Origin: CAYTGR01 sp964437445 | GTDB lineage: Bacteria > Chloroflexota > Anaerolineae > B4-G1 > SLSP01 | Assembly: GCA_964437445.1 (NCBI GenBank) | Contig: CAYTGR010000009.1 | Location: 38,635-102,634 of the forward strand | Length of the DNA stretch: 64,000 bases | Reading direction: 5' to 3' | Shown: one piece after another, positions 53,879-61,648 of the stretch | Position numbering within the stretch: the first letter of the stretch is position 1 | Layout: each line of letters opens with the position of its first letter | Made by a program: the position numbers and the translations under genes | Notes under the pieces: model-generated | Seen by the model: only the letters and a program-made list of their open reading frames with translations | The model's database searches: none | What the model was told of the DNA's origin: nothing

Positions 53879-53982
53879 ACTGCAAAAAGTCTATTTTACC
53901 GCCGAGACGCAAAACCGCAGAGATAGTGTTCTTTCTTGTAAAACTCTGCGCTCTCGGCGTCTCTGCGGTGAGTTTTTGCAGT
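53879..53982. repeat. Palindromic intergenic repeat between dnaJ and prmA
   Basis: 104 bases bounded by ACTGCAAAAA (53879-53888) and its inverse TTTTTGCAGT (53973-53982). Inside are GCCGAGACGC/CCGCAGAGA units on one side and their inverted forms (CTCTCGGCGTCTCTGCGG) on the other. This type of CGCAGAGA unit is known to me as a frequent dispersed repeat in environmental genomes. Confidence 0.7.
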
Positions 53983-54034
53983 AGCGTCATATGTCCAAAG
54001 AGTAGACTGTGCACACAGCAGAAAGGAACCGGCC

Positions 54035-54907
54035 ATGGAGTGGTTGGAAGTCAGCGTGAAGGTGGATCCGGAGGCCGCCGAGGCGGTCGCCGAGGTGCTG
54101 AGCCGTTATGCGCCGCAGGGGGTAGCCATTGACCTGGGCGAGAAACCCGCTGAGGTCAAGCAGGTGACCGTCCGCGCCTATCTGGCTATAGATGACGCGA
54201 TGGAACAACAACGCCAGAAGGTGGAGGAAGCGCTCTGGCACCTGGGCCAGCTCTGGCCTATCCCAGCCCCAACCTTTCAGTTGATCCCCGATAAGGACTG
54301 GACGGCCGCCTGGCGCGAGACCATCCCGATCCTGCATCTGGGGCGGCACGTCGTCATCAAACCTTCCTGGCGGACGTATACCCCAGCGCCGGAGGAGGTC
54401 GTCTTAGAGCTGGATCCGGGCATGGCGTTTGGGACCGGTCTGCACGCCACGACGCAGCTCTGCGTGGAGGCGTTGGAGACGTTGATCCAACCGGGGCTGC
54501 GGGTGCTGGATTTGGGGACCGGGACCGGCATCTTAGCCTTTGCCGCCGCCCAATTGGGCGCCGGCGAGGTCGTGGCCGTGGACAACGATTACAACGCTAT
54601 CGCCGTTGCCCGGCAGAACGCGCGCGCCAACGGGTTGGAACACGCCATCCAGCTGATCCACGGCTCCCTGCCGGAGGCCACCGGCACCTATGACCTGGTC
54701 CTGGCCAACATCCTGGCTCCGGTCATCATCCAGATGGCTGCCGCCGGACTGGCCCAGCGGGTCGCGCCGGGCGGGGCCTTGGTTGCCTCCGGCATCCTGG
54801 CCGAGCAAGCCGAGGCGGTGGTCGTCGCCATAGAAAACGCCGGCCTGCATGTCACAGACCGGCGTCAAAAAGACGATTGGGTCGCGCTCATCGCGCGGCA
54901 CATTTAA
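54035..54907 (+). CDS. prmA: Ribosomal protein L11 methyltransferase
   Basis: 290-residue SAM-dependent enzyme that methylates ribosomal protein L11. The N-terminal substrate domain ('EWLEVSVKVDPEAAEAVAEVL') is followed by 'LELDPGMAFGTGLHATTQLC', the SAM motif 'VLDLGTGTGILAFAAAQLGA' and 'DLVLANILAPVI', all diagnostic. AGAAAGGAACC precedes the ATG. It often follows dnaJ in bacteria, as here; a palindromic repeat separates the two. Its stop overlaps the end of infA on the other strand by four bases. Confidence 0.95.
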   Translation: MEWLEVSVKVDPEAAEAVAEVLSRYAPQGVAIDLGEKPAEVKQVTVRAYLAIDDAMEQQRQKVEEALWHLGQLWPIPAPTFQLIPDKDWTAAWRETIPILHLGRHVVIKPSWRTYTPAPEEVVLELDPGMAFGTGLHATTQLCVEALETLIQPGLRVLDLGTGTGILAFAAAQLGAGEVVAVDNDYNAIAVARQNARANGLEHAIQLIHGSLPEATGTYDLVLANILAPVIIQMAAAGLAQRVAPGGALVASGILAEQAEAVVVAIENAGLHVTDRRQKDDWVALIARHI

Positions 54908-55161
54908 CCGAGCTCTTCCCCGACTTCATCGCCCAGCTGGCGCTTGTGGCGGTAAACGATGCGGCCCCGGGTGAGATCATAGGGCGAGAGCTCCACCCGC
55001 ACCCGATCCCCTAACAGGATGCGGATGTAATATTTGCGCATTTTGCCGGAGAGGTAAGCCAGAACAGTGTGCCCGGTGTCCAGCTGTACACGAAATTGCG
55101 TGCCGGGCAACGCCTCTACAATGGTCCCTTCAACAACGATCTTATCTTCTTTGTTCCCCAT
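54904..55161 (-). CDS. infA: Translation initiation factor IF-1 family protein
   Basis: 85-residue S1/OB-fold protein: 'IVVEGTIVEALPGTQFRVQL', 'GHTVLAYLSGKMRKYYIRIL', 'GDRVRVELSPYDLTRGRIVY' match IF-1 along its whole core. It is about 12 residues longer than typical IF-1, with a charged tail. It lies away from the ribosomal protein operon, 24 bases after an S1-domain gene on the same strand, so it could be a second copy; whether it is the only infA cannot be told here. Confidence 0.9.
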   Translation of the reverse strand: MGNKEDKIVVEGTIVEALPGTQFRVQLDTGHTVLAYLSGKMRKYYIRILLGDRVRVELSPYDLTRGRIVYRHKRQLGDEVGEELG

Positions 55162-55185
55162 CCGGCAACCCTTCTGCTAACGTGG

Positions 55186-56463
55186 TTAGGCCTCGGCGGT
55201 CTCTTCAGCCTCAGCGGTGTCCTCAGCTTCGGTCAGGGCCGCTTCCTCCAGCAATCCCAGCTCGCCCTCGTCCTCTTCCAGTTCGGCCACGGGCTGCGGC
55301 TCTGGGGCAGCTTCCTGCGCGCGGGCGGCCTGCTCGGCAGCCCACTGCTCCCACTCCTCGCGCCGCACCTGGCGAGCGCTCAACCCGATGCGGCGGCGAT
55401 CCGGTTCTATGCGGATCACTTTCACCAGCACCCGGTCACCCGGTTTCAGCTCGGCCCGCTGTTCGGCCGAGAGCAGCTCGGTATTGTGCAGCAACCCTTC
55501 CACCCCCGGCTCCAACTCTACAAACGCGCCGAAGTCGGAAAGCTGGCTCACCTTGCCCTCCCGCAGTTCACCTTCGTGGTAGCGCTGCGGTACAGACTCC
55601 CACGGATCGGGGGTCAACGCCTTGATGCTCAAGCCGATGCGGCGGCGCTCACGGTTCAGGTTGATGACCTTAACCTTCACCCGCTGCCCCACGCGGAAGA
55701 CGTCAGTGGGTTTATCAATGTGCCCCCACGAGAGCTCGGAGATGTGCACCAACCCATCCAGCCCGCCCAGGTTGACAAAGAGGCCGAAATCGGTGACCTG
55801 GCTGATCCGCCCGGAGCGCACCTGCCCCACTTCCAGCTCTTCCAGCAGCTGCTTGCGCCGGGCCGCGCGCCATTCTTTCTCGGCGGCCAGTTGGGAGAGG
55901 ATGAGCCGCTCACGGCGGCGGTTGACCTCAATCACCTTGAGCATGATGGACTGCCCCACCATCCCGTTCAACCGCCGGTTCCGTTCGTTGGCCTGCCGGA
56001 TCTGCCCAAAGCCGATCAGCTGCGACAGGGGCACAAAGCCACGCAGGTGCCCGAACTGGACCGTCAAGCCGCCTTTGTTAGATTCCAGCACGACTGTTTC
56101 GTAAACTTCCTGCTGGTCTTTCAGCTGTTCGGCCTTCAGCCAGTCTTCCTGGGTAAAAGCCTGCGCCACGGAGAGCTCCATCGTGCCGTTGGGGCCATGG
56201 GGGTTGACCACAATGACGGGGATCTTCTGACCCACCTCAAAGGTCCTGTCGGCGACCTGCTCCAGGTCCGCTTTAGGAACCACGCCATCGTGCTTGGCGC
56301 CGATGCCGACGACCAGGCCATCGTCCCGGACAGACAAAATTTCACCTTCTCGCAGCTCGCCACGCCGTGGCTCACCGCCCAAAGTCTCCTCCAGCAGGGT
56401 TTCCATAGAAGGAGATTCAACTAAGTTGCTCTTTTCAGATTCCACAGTCCGCTCCTCATTCAC
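55186..56463 (-). CDS. S1-domain protein, ribosomal protein S1-like
   Basis: 425 residues with four S1 RNA-binding domains (about 42-105, 120-200, 212-285, 298-372) and an acidic Glu/Ala-rich tail. Domains 3 and 4 have the classical 'VTDFGLFVNLGGLDGLVHIS' and 'LSDFGAFVELEPGVEGLLHN' cores. This is the short four-domain S1 found in Gram-positive-like bacteria, which helps mRNA binding by the ribosome. The start is GTG at 56463 without a strong ribosome site; an ATG at 56406 is an alternative. infA follows on the same strand. Confidence 0.87.
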   Translation of the reverse strand: MNEERTVESEKSNLVESPSMETLLEETLGGEPRRGELREGEILSVRDDGLVVGIGAKHDGVVPKADLEQVADRTFEVGQKIPVIVVNPHGPNGTMELSVAQAFTQEDWLKAEQLKDQQEVYETVVLESNKGGLTVQFGHLRGFVPLSQLIGFGQIRQANERNRRLNGMVGQSIMLKVIEVNRRRERLILSQLAAEKEWRAARRKQLLEELEVGQVRSGRISQVTDFGLFVNLGGLDGLVHISELSWGHIDKPTDVFRVGQRVKVKVINLNRERRRIGLSIKALTPDPWESVPQRYHEGELREGKVSQLSDFGAFVELEPGVEGLLHNTELLSAEQRAELKPGDRVLVKVIRIEPDRRRIGLSARQVRREEWEQWAAEQAARAQEAAPEPQPVAELEEDEGELGLLEEAALTEAEDTAEAEETAEA

Positions 56464-56601
56464 CGGAAAAGGCCTGGCTTCTGGCGCTCCTCATCCCGGT
56501 GCCTCGACTAAGTTTGAGCGCCATTCTATCATACCACAGGAGAATGTCAACCACTGGACTCCATGATTTGATGCATAACGCGCCGCGCGCTTTTCTGAGC
56601 G

Positions 56602-57420
56602 CTAACCAATCCCAATGATAGCTTCGCCGCCGTCCACCGGGATAATCGCCCCGGAAATCCAGGTCAGGCGCGGGTCGGCCAGCGCCACTAAGGTCTGCGC
56701 CACATCTTCAGGCGTGGTAAGCCGCCCGCCGGGATGGTGCGCCAGCACCTCGGCCACGATTTGCTCGTGGCCGGGGATGGCGCGCAGCGCCGGGGTGTCG
56801 GTCACACCGGGCATCAGGCAGTTGACGGCGATCCCCTGCGGCCCTAATTCCAGCGCCAGCTGGCGAGTATGGCTCTCCAGCGCGGCCTTGGCCGCCGAGA
56901 CGGCGCCGTAGGCTTTCACCACCCGCTGCGAGCCGATGCTGGACATGGCGTAGATGCGGCTGCCCCGCCCCAACAGGCCCGCCCGCAGCAAATCCTGCGT
57001 CCAGTAGACCAGGCTGTGGGCCATCACCCGCAGGGTCATCTCCAGCTGGTCCTCGGTGGTCGCCTCGTTGGGGTCGTCGTGGATAAAGGGCCGCAGGCTG
57101 CCAAAAGCCAGCGTATGCACCACCAGGTGCAGCGTGTTGAACGGTTCGTCCTTGAGCAGGTCGCGTACCTGTTCAATGACCCGCGCCCGCTTCCGGGCGT
57201 CGGCAGCATTGGTGTTGAAGAACACCGCGCGGCTGCCGGCCTGTTCAATATCAGCCTTGACCGCCTCTACCCGCTCTAAGGTGGCCCGCGTATCCAGGTG
57301 CACGCCGCAGATGTTCATGCCCGCCTGGGCCAGGGCCCGCGCCGTGGCGGCCCCAAAACCGCTGGAAGCGCCCAAAATCAGCGCCCAACGCCCTTGTAAC
57401 CGATTGCTCTGGTCATCCAT
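56602..57420 (-). CDS. SDR-family enoyl-ACP reductase-like protein (FabL-like)
   Basis: 272-residue Rossmann-fold oxidoreductase. It starts with 'ALILGASSGFGAATARALAQ', the nucleotide-binding loop. The active site is 'MSSIGSQRVVKAYGAVSAAKAALE': Tyr and Lys are separated by six residues (YxxxxxxK), as in FabI and FabL, not the three of classical SDRs. 'NCLMPGVTDTPAL' and 'SGAIIPVDGG' close the fold. It probably reduces enoyl-ACP with NAD(P)H in fatty-acid synthesis, but other fatty-acid genes are not adjacent. Confidence 0.78.
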   Translation of the reverse strand: MDDQSNRLQGRWALILGASSGFGAATARALAQAGMNICGVHLDTRATLERVEAVKADIEQAGSRAVFFNTNAADARKRARVIEQVRDLLKDEPFNTLHLVVHTLAFGSLRPFIHDDPNEATTEDQLEMTLRVMAHSLVYWTQDLLRAGLLGRGSRIYAMSSIGSQRVVKAYGAVSAAKAALESHTRQLALELGPQGIAVNCLMPGVTDTPALRAIPGHEQIVAEVLAHHPGGRLTTPEDVAQTLVALADPRLTWISGAIIPVDGGEAIIGIG

Positions 57421-57609
57421 GCTGCCCTCCCAGTTAACTTGATCTCGCCCATTGTCACCTGGTAATTATACCGGCTTCCCTGGAACCCAACAAATGCTCA
57501 GCCGGTTGAGTGCGCCGAAAAGTATGATAAGATGGGACCATACAGGGGGGCGGGTTTCCAACCCGGCTCTCCGCTCCCTGCTCCCCAATCCCTATTTCAA
57601 GGAGCCATG

Positions 57610-58038
57610 ATGGTCAAACGACTTTCTGTGCTGGATGTAGAACGTTGCGTCGGCTGCCAGGCCTGCATGTTCGCCTGCGCCCGCCGGACGGGAGAAGGTG
57701 GCTTGGCCGCGTCGTGCATCGGCGTGAAATCGGCGGGTGGGATCCGCAAAGGCTTTGTCGTCGTCGTCTGCCGCGCCTGCCAGAATCCCCCCTGCGCCCG
57801 CGTCTGTCCGACCGACGCGCTGACGCTGCGCGACGGCGGCGGTGTGCGTCTCAAGGCCGAGCTCTGCATCGCCTGTGGCAACTGCGTGGCCGCCTGTCCC
57901 TTCGGCGCCGTCTTCTGGGACACAGAGGAAAACAAACCGCAAATTTGCGTCTACTGTGGCTACTGCGCGCCGTATTGCCCGTATGAGGTGCTCGCGCTGG
58001 AGGAGATGCCGGGCCGTCCACGAATGGAACACGAATGA
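57610..58038 (+). CDS. Four-cluster ferredoxin-like electron carrier
   Basis: 142 residues with four cysteine groups: 'CVGCQACMFACARR', 'CRACQNPPCARVCP', 'CIACGNCVAACPFGAVFW', 'CVYCGYCAPYCPYEVLAL', like HycB/AOR-associated iron-sulfur subunits. ATG at 57610 lies five bases after AAGGAG (57599-57604); an adjacent ATG at 57607 is possible. It was presumably made together with the tungsten aldehyde oxidoreductase downstream, which needs such an electron acceptor. Its last nine codons, including the stop, are supplied by the repeat element that begins at 58011. Confidence 0.87.
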   Translation: MVKRLSVLDVERCVGCQACMFACARRTGEGGLAASCIGVKSAGGIRKGFVVVVCRACQNPPCARVCPTDALTLRDGGGVRLKAELCIACGNCVAACPFGAVFWDTEENKPQICVYCGYCAPYCPYEVLALEEMPGRPRMEHE

Positions 58039-58172
58039 GACACGATACACGAATGGGACACGAATACACGAATAAGACACGAATGGGACACGAATGGGAC
58101 ACGAATACACGAATAAGACACGAATGGGACACGAATACACGAATAAGACACGAATGGGACACGAATGGGACA

Positions 58173-58272
58173 NNNNNNNNNNNNNNNNNNNNNNNNNNNN
58201 NNNNNNNNNNNNNNNNNNNNNNNNNNNNNNNNNNNNNNNNNNNNNNNNNNNNNNNNNNNNNNNNNNNNNNNN
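58173..58272. other. Scaffold gap (100 N) in the repeat array
   Basis: The assembly breaks within the CACGAAT array, so the true number of units is unknown. Confidence 0.95.
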
Positions 58273-58362
58273 CGAATGCCACGAAGGCACGAATAGTAGA
58301 GGGTAGCAATTTGTGCATTCGCGCCGATTCGTGGACAGCAAATCATTGCAGGAGAATAATCT

Positions 58363-58866
58363 ATGCCTGACCTGGTTACAGATGCCACCGGCAATGACTT
58401 GACCTACCGTATCATTGGGGCAGCGATGGCGGTGCATAATTTCCTCGGCCCTGGCTATAAAGAGGAGGTGTATGAGCGCGCGCTGGCCGTTGAATTGCAT
58501 GACCGCGGCCTGGGTGTTGAACGTCAGTATCGTGTTGAAGTAGTTTATGAAGACGCCCCGGTGGGACTATTCATCCTGGACCTTTTCATTGAACGCACAG
58601 TGGTGGTAGAAGTCAAAGCCTTCGCTCATCAGTTGACTGATGACGAGCGAGCCCAAGCGCTCAACTACCTCAAAGCCACCCAGGCACCGGTAGCGCTCGT
58701 CTTCAACTTTGGACGACGGCGGTTGGATTGGAGCCGGGTTTTCCCCGGCACCGGCGCTCCACTCCAACGCATTGGACGAGACGAGGTGCATAAAAGTGAG
58801 CGGCGGAAAAGTCCCCCACCGGAATACATCCCGGCCTCTCAACGCCGGCCTGACCACCCAAAATAG
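58363..58866 (+). CDS. GxxExxY family protein
   Basis: 167 residues. The name-giving motif is 'GPGYKEEVYERALAVEL' (G-x-x-x-E-x-x-Y type) near residue 31; 'AAMAVHNFLG' before it and 'VVEVKAFAHQLTDDERAQAL' after it are also typical. 'DLFIERTVVVEVKA' (D...ExK) resembles a PD-(D/E)xK nuclease core, so nucleic-acid cleavage is a possibility. The C-terminal 40 residues are low-complexity and may be non-native sequence from the element. The gene is solitary and enclosed by inverted repeats. Confidence 0.88.
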   Translation: MPDLVTDATGNDLTYRIIGAAMAVHNFLGPGYKEEVYERALAVELHDRGLGVERQYRVEVVYEDAPVGLFILDLFIERTVVVEVKAFAHQLTDDERAQALNYLKATQAPVALVFNFGRRRLDWSRVFPGTGAPLQRIGRDEVHKSERRKSPPPEYIPASQRRPDHPK

Positions 58867-59059
58867 CACCCATTTCGCCATTCATGCCCATTCGTGCATT
58901 CGTGCCCATTCGTGGACAGCATTCGTGTATTCGTGCATTCGTGCCCATTCGTGTATTCGTGCATTCGTGCTCATTCGTGTATTCGTGCATTCGTGCTCAT
59001 TCGTGTATTCGTGCATTCGTGCCCATTCGTGGACGGCCCAAACCAATCAGGAGGCAACT

Positions 59060-60814
59060 ATGCTCAAGAATGATCCGCTGAGCCGTGTGTTATACATTGA
59101 TCTCGCCCGCCGCCGGGCCCGCGTGGAAGAGCGCCCCGAGCTGTTTGAGGGCGCGTTGGGTGGCGCTGGCGTCGGCATCCGCTTACTGGAGGAAGAGTGC
59201 CCCGCCGGGGCCGACCCATTAGGGCCGGAGAATCCCATCATCTTCACCGTGGGGCCGCTGGTGGGACTCTTCCCGCTGGCCTCCAAGACCGTGGCGATGT
59301 TCAAGTCGCCGCACACCGGCAACCTGGGGGAAAGTCACGCCGGGGGACGGAGCGCGGTCGCGCTGCGGATGGCAGGGTATGGCGCGCTGGTCATCCGGGG
59401 CGCGAGCACCATGCCGGTCTACCTCGTGGTGGATGGCGACGAGGTCTATTTTCGTGACGCGACGGCGCTCTGGGGACTGCGCAGCGCCTACACCGTGGGC
59501 AGTGTCTTGCGCGACCGCGAGGGCGGCGCCGGGACGCGCACCATCCTGCGGATCGGGCGCGCGGGCGAGCAACAGGTCACCTATGCCAGCGTCATCGCGG
59601 AAACCTACCGCCACTTTGGGCGGCTGGGACTGGGCGCGGTCTTTGGCAGCAAGCAGCTCAAGGCGCTGGTGATCGCCGGGCGGCGCGCACTACCGGTGGG
59701 CGACAAGCGCGCTTTCCGCACCGTCTACGACGCGCTCTTCCGGGCGGCCACCGTCTCGCCGTTGATGAAAAAGTACCACGACCTGGGCACGCCGATGAAT
59801 GTCGTGCCGCTGCATGAGCTCGGCGCGCTGCCCACGCGCAATCTGCAAGCCGGGCGCTTTGAAGGCGCGGAGGCCATCTCCGGCGAGCGACTGGCGGCGG
59901 AGTACCTGGGCCGCCGGGTCGCCTGCGCCCACTGTCCGGTGGCCTGCATCCACCTGGCAACGTTGCGGACACCCTACCCCAACGAGCCCTATTTCTACAA
60001 AACCGACCTGATCGGCTACGACCACGAGCCGATCTACGCGACCGGTAGCCTGCTCGGCGTGAGCGACGTGCCGGGGATGCTCCGCATCATGGACGAGACG
60101 GAGGTGCAGGGGCTGGACGTGATGAGCACCGGCGTTTGCCTGGCCTGGGCGACCGAGGCGCTCCAGCGCGGGCTGATCACGACGCAGGAGACCGACGGCC
60201 TGCCGCTAACCTTCGGCGACGCCGCGACCTACGTGGAAGCGATACGGCGGATCGTCAGCCAGCCGACGGCGTTCTACCGGGCGTTGGCGCGCGGCGCGGA
60301 GCACGCGGCATCGGTCTACGGCGGGGCGGAGTTCGCGCTCACCTTCGGCGGGAACGAGATGCCCGGCTACCACACCGGTCCCGGTTGCCATCTGGGGTAC
60401 CTCACCGGCGCGCGGCACAGCCACCTGGATAGCGCCGGCTACAGCCTGGATCAGAAAGCCGCGGCCCAGGGCGAAACGCTGACGCCGGAGGGCGTCGCCG
60501 CCGCGCTGCTGAAAGAGGAGCGCTGGCGGCAGGTGCTCACCAGCCTGGTCATCTGCCTCTTCGCGCGCGGCGTCTACACCGAGGAAGCCGTGCTGAAGGC
60601 GCTGACGGTCGCCGGCTTTGAGCGCACCGCCGCCGACTTGGCCGCGCTTGGCGCGGAGACCTTGCGGCGCAAAAACGCCTTCAAGGTACGGGAGGGCTTT
60701 GACTTAACGCAGCTGCGCCTGCCGGCCCGCATCTGGGAGACGCCGTCGCCGGCCGGGCCGTTTGACGAGGCCTTCCTGCGCGCAGCGCTCGCAGCATTTA
60801 AGGCAGAGATATAA
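59060..60814 (+). CDS. Tungsten-type aldehyde:ferredoxin oxidoreductase
   Basis: 584 residues from the ATG at 59060 (AGGAGG upstream); an open frame reaching back to 58709 through the repeats is rejected. Family marks: 'LYIDLARRRARVEERPELFE', 'LGGAGVGIRLL', 'FTVGPLVGLFPLASKT', 'SPHTGNLGESHAGG'. The 4Fe-4S ligands are Cys289, Cys292, Cys296 ('CAHCPVAC') and Cys499 ('LVICLFARG'). It oxidises aldehydes to acids using a pterin-bound metal (tungsten or molybdenum), giving electrons to ferredoxin, here the protein encoded upstream. This suggests an anaerobic or microaerobic metabolism. Confidence 0.92.
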   Translation: MLKNDPLSRVLYIDLARRRARVEERPELFEGALGGAGVGIRLLEEECPAGADPLGPENPIIFTVGPLVGLFPLASKTVAMFKSPHTGNLGESHAGGRSAVALRMAGYGALVIRGASTMPVYLVVDGDEVYFRDATALWGLRSAYTVGSVLRDREGGAGTRTILRIGRAGEQQVTYASVIAETYRHFGRLGLGAVFGSKQLKALVIAGRRALPVGDKRAFRTVYDALFRAATVSPLMKKYHDLGTPMNVVPLHELGALPTRNLQAGRFEGAEAISGERLAAEYLGRRVACAHCPVACIHLATLRTPYPNEPYFYKTDLIGYDHEPIYATGSLLGVSDVPGMLRIMDETEVQGLDVMSTGVCLAWATEALQRGLITTQETDGLPLTFGDAATYVEAIRRIVSQPTAFYRALARGAEHAASVYGGAEFALTFGGNEMPGYHTGPGCHLGYLTGARHSHLDSAGYSLDQKAAAQGETLTPEGVAAALLKEERWRQVLTSLVICLFARGVYTEEAVLKALTVAGFERTAADLAALGAETLRRKNAFKVREGFDLTQLRLPARIWETPSPAGPFDEAFLRAALAAFKAEI

Positions 60815-60865
60815 AATTCCAGTTTTGGAATTGAGCCACCCAACACCCCACGAGTGCGTTTTTAT

Positions 60866-60882
60866 CGCAATTGCGGTATGAT
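60866..60882 (+). promoter_or_regulatory. Possible promoter/operator of the TumA/TumE-like pair
   Basis: A 10-base perfect palindrome CGCAATTGCG (60866-60875) stands just before TATGAT (60877-60882), 33 bases upstream of the first gene. The -35 box is not clear. A palindrome at this place fits autoregulation by an antitoxin. Confidence 0.45.
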
Positions 60883-60914
60883 GATTACAGGAGAATGTCC
60901 AATGGAGGTAATCC

Positions 60915-61184
60915 ATGAATTTGAGTGAAATTCTGGCAGACATCCATGCCCTGGAGATGGAGCTCCTGGATTTTGAACGCAAGTATGGGGTCCGTTCGGA
61001 AATCTTCTACGCTGCCTATGTCAGAGGCGAAGAACCAGAAGACGATCGCTGGGTGCTGGATTTTGGCGAATGGGCCAGCGTCTACAAAACCTGGTTGGCT
61101 CGCCAGGCTGATTACCGCAATGAAATTCAGCGCCTGTATCCTCAAACACCCAGCCTGATTGGGCTGGTACGAGTCACAGGATGA
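60915..61184 (+). CDS. Small protein, probable partner of the TumE-like gene
   Basis: 89 residues, helical and acidic ('ILADIHALEMELLDFERKYG'), no recognised domain. GGAGG lies six bases before its ATG. It overlaps the next gene by four bases (ATGA), the usual arrangement of toxin-antitoxin pairs. Its identity as the TumA-like antitoxin is inferred from position only. Confidence 0.5.
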   Translation: MNLSEILADIHALEMELLDFERKYGVRSEIFYAAYVRGEEPEDDRWVLDFGEWASVYKTWLARQADYRNEIQRLYPQTPSLIGLVRVTG

Positions 61185-61648
61185 GCCAACCACTACGTAC
61201 ACTTGAAGACTACGAGCTGTTTCTTTACACCCTGACAGATCAATTTCCGGCGATCCGCCGTTCCACACTGACCCTGATCCGTTTAGGAGCCACCCTGGCG
61301 CGGGTTACGGGTGAGATACACTTTGACCAGGGTATCTTCCCGGTAGTACGAGAACGCATTCTATATCATCGGCTCCCGGCCGTCATAGATTGGTACGGTT
61401 ATGAGGTCTGGCAAGGTGAAGAAAAGCTGTATTGGTACGATTCTCAACCCCACCCTCACGAAGAAAACTTACAGAGCTCCCACCCTCATCACGAACATAT
61501 TCCTCCAGACGCTAAGCATCATCGCATCCCTGCGCCCGAGTTGAGCTTCACCCGTCCCAATCTGCCCATCCTGATCCAAGAAATTGAGTCCCTGCTGGAG
61601 CAAAACAGCCGGTTTACTCCGCCAGAAAATCCGCCACCAGGCGGTTGA
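61181..61648 (+). CDS. TumE-like (DUF6516) toxin candidate
   Basis: 155 residues. 'STLTLIRLGATLARVTGEIHF', 'RILYHRLPAVIDWYGYEVWQ' and 'EEKLYWYDSQPHPHEENLQS' followed by His-rich 'HPHHEHIPPDAKHHRIPAPE' match what I remember of the DUF6516/TumE family of toxins. A small gene overlaps its start. It overlaps the end of the hydrolase gene on the other strand by 35 bases, an unusual tail-to-tail overlap. The toxic activity is not shown by the sequence. Confidence 0.6.
   Translation: MSQPLRTLEDYELFLYTLTDQFPAIRRSTLTLIRLGATLARVTGEIHFDQGIFPVVRERILYHRLPAVIDWYGYEVWQGEEKLYWYDSQPHPHEENLQSSHPHHEHIPPDAKHHRIPAPELSFTRPNLPILIQEIESLLEQNSRFTPPENPPPGG

Larger units (their letters stand above)
58011..59039. mobile_element. 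Repeat-bounded element carrying a GxxExxY gene
   Basis: Ends are a perfect 17-bp inverted repeat: GGGCCGTCCACGAATGG at 58011-58027 and its complement at 59023-59039. Inside each end are tandem CACGAAT-based units (8, 10 and 11 bases) in opposite orientations (58028-58292; 58880-59022). A 14-base direct repeat ATTCGTGGACAGCA occurs at 58327-58340 and 58908-58921, close to the two sides of the single gene. It lies between ferredoxin and its oxidoreductase; AGGAGG of the latter begins about ten bases after the right end. No transposase is seen. A 100-N gap lies in the left array. Confidence 0.65.

Noticed and set aside
55069..56424. 451-codon plus-strand open frame
   Set aside because: It is exactly antisense to infA and the S1-domain gene, whose protein matches are clear; the sequence is low in recognisable motifs.
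58011..59039. CRISPR array
   Set aside because: The CACGAAT units are 8 to 11 bases, irregular and without unique spacers, and occur in opposite orientations on either side of a gene. No cas genes are present.
58709..59059. N-terminal extension of the oxidoreductase through the repeat
   Set aside because: The frame is open by chance because CACGAAT units lack stops; the good ribosome site and family start are at 59060.
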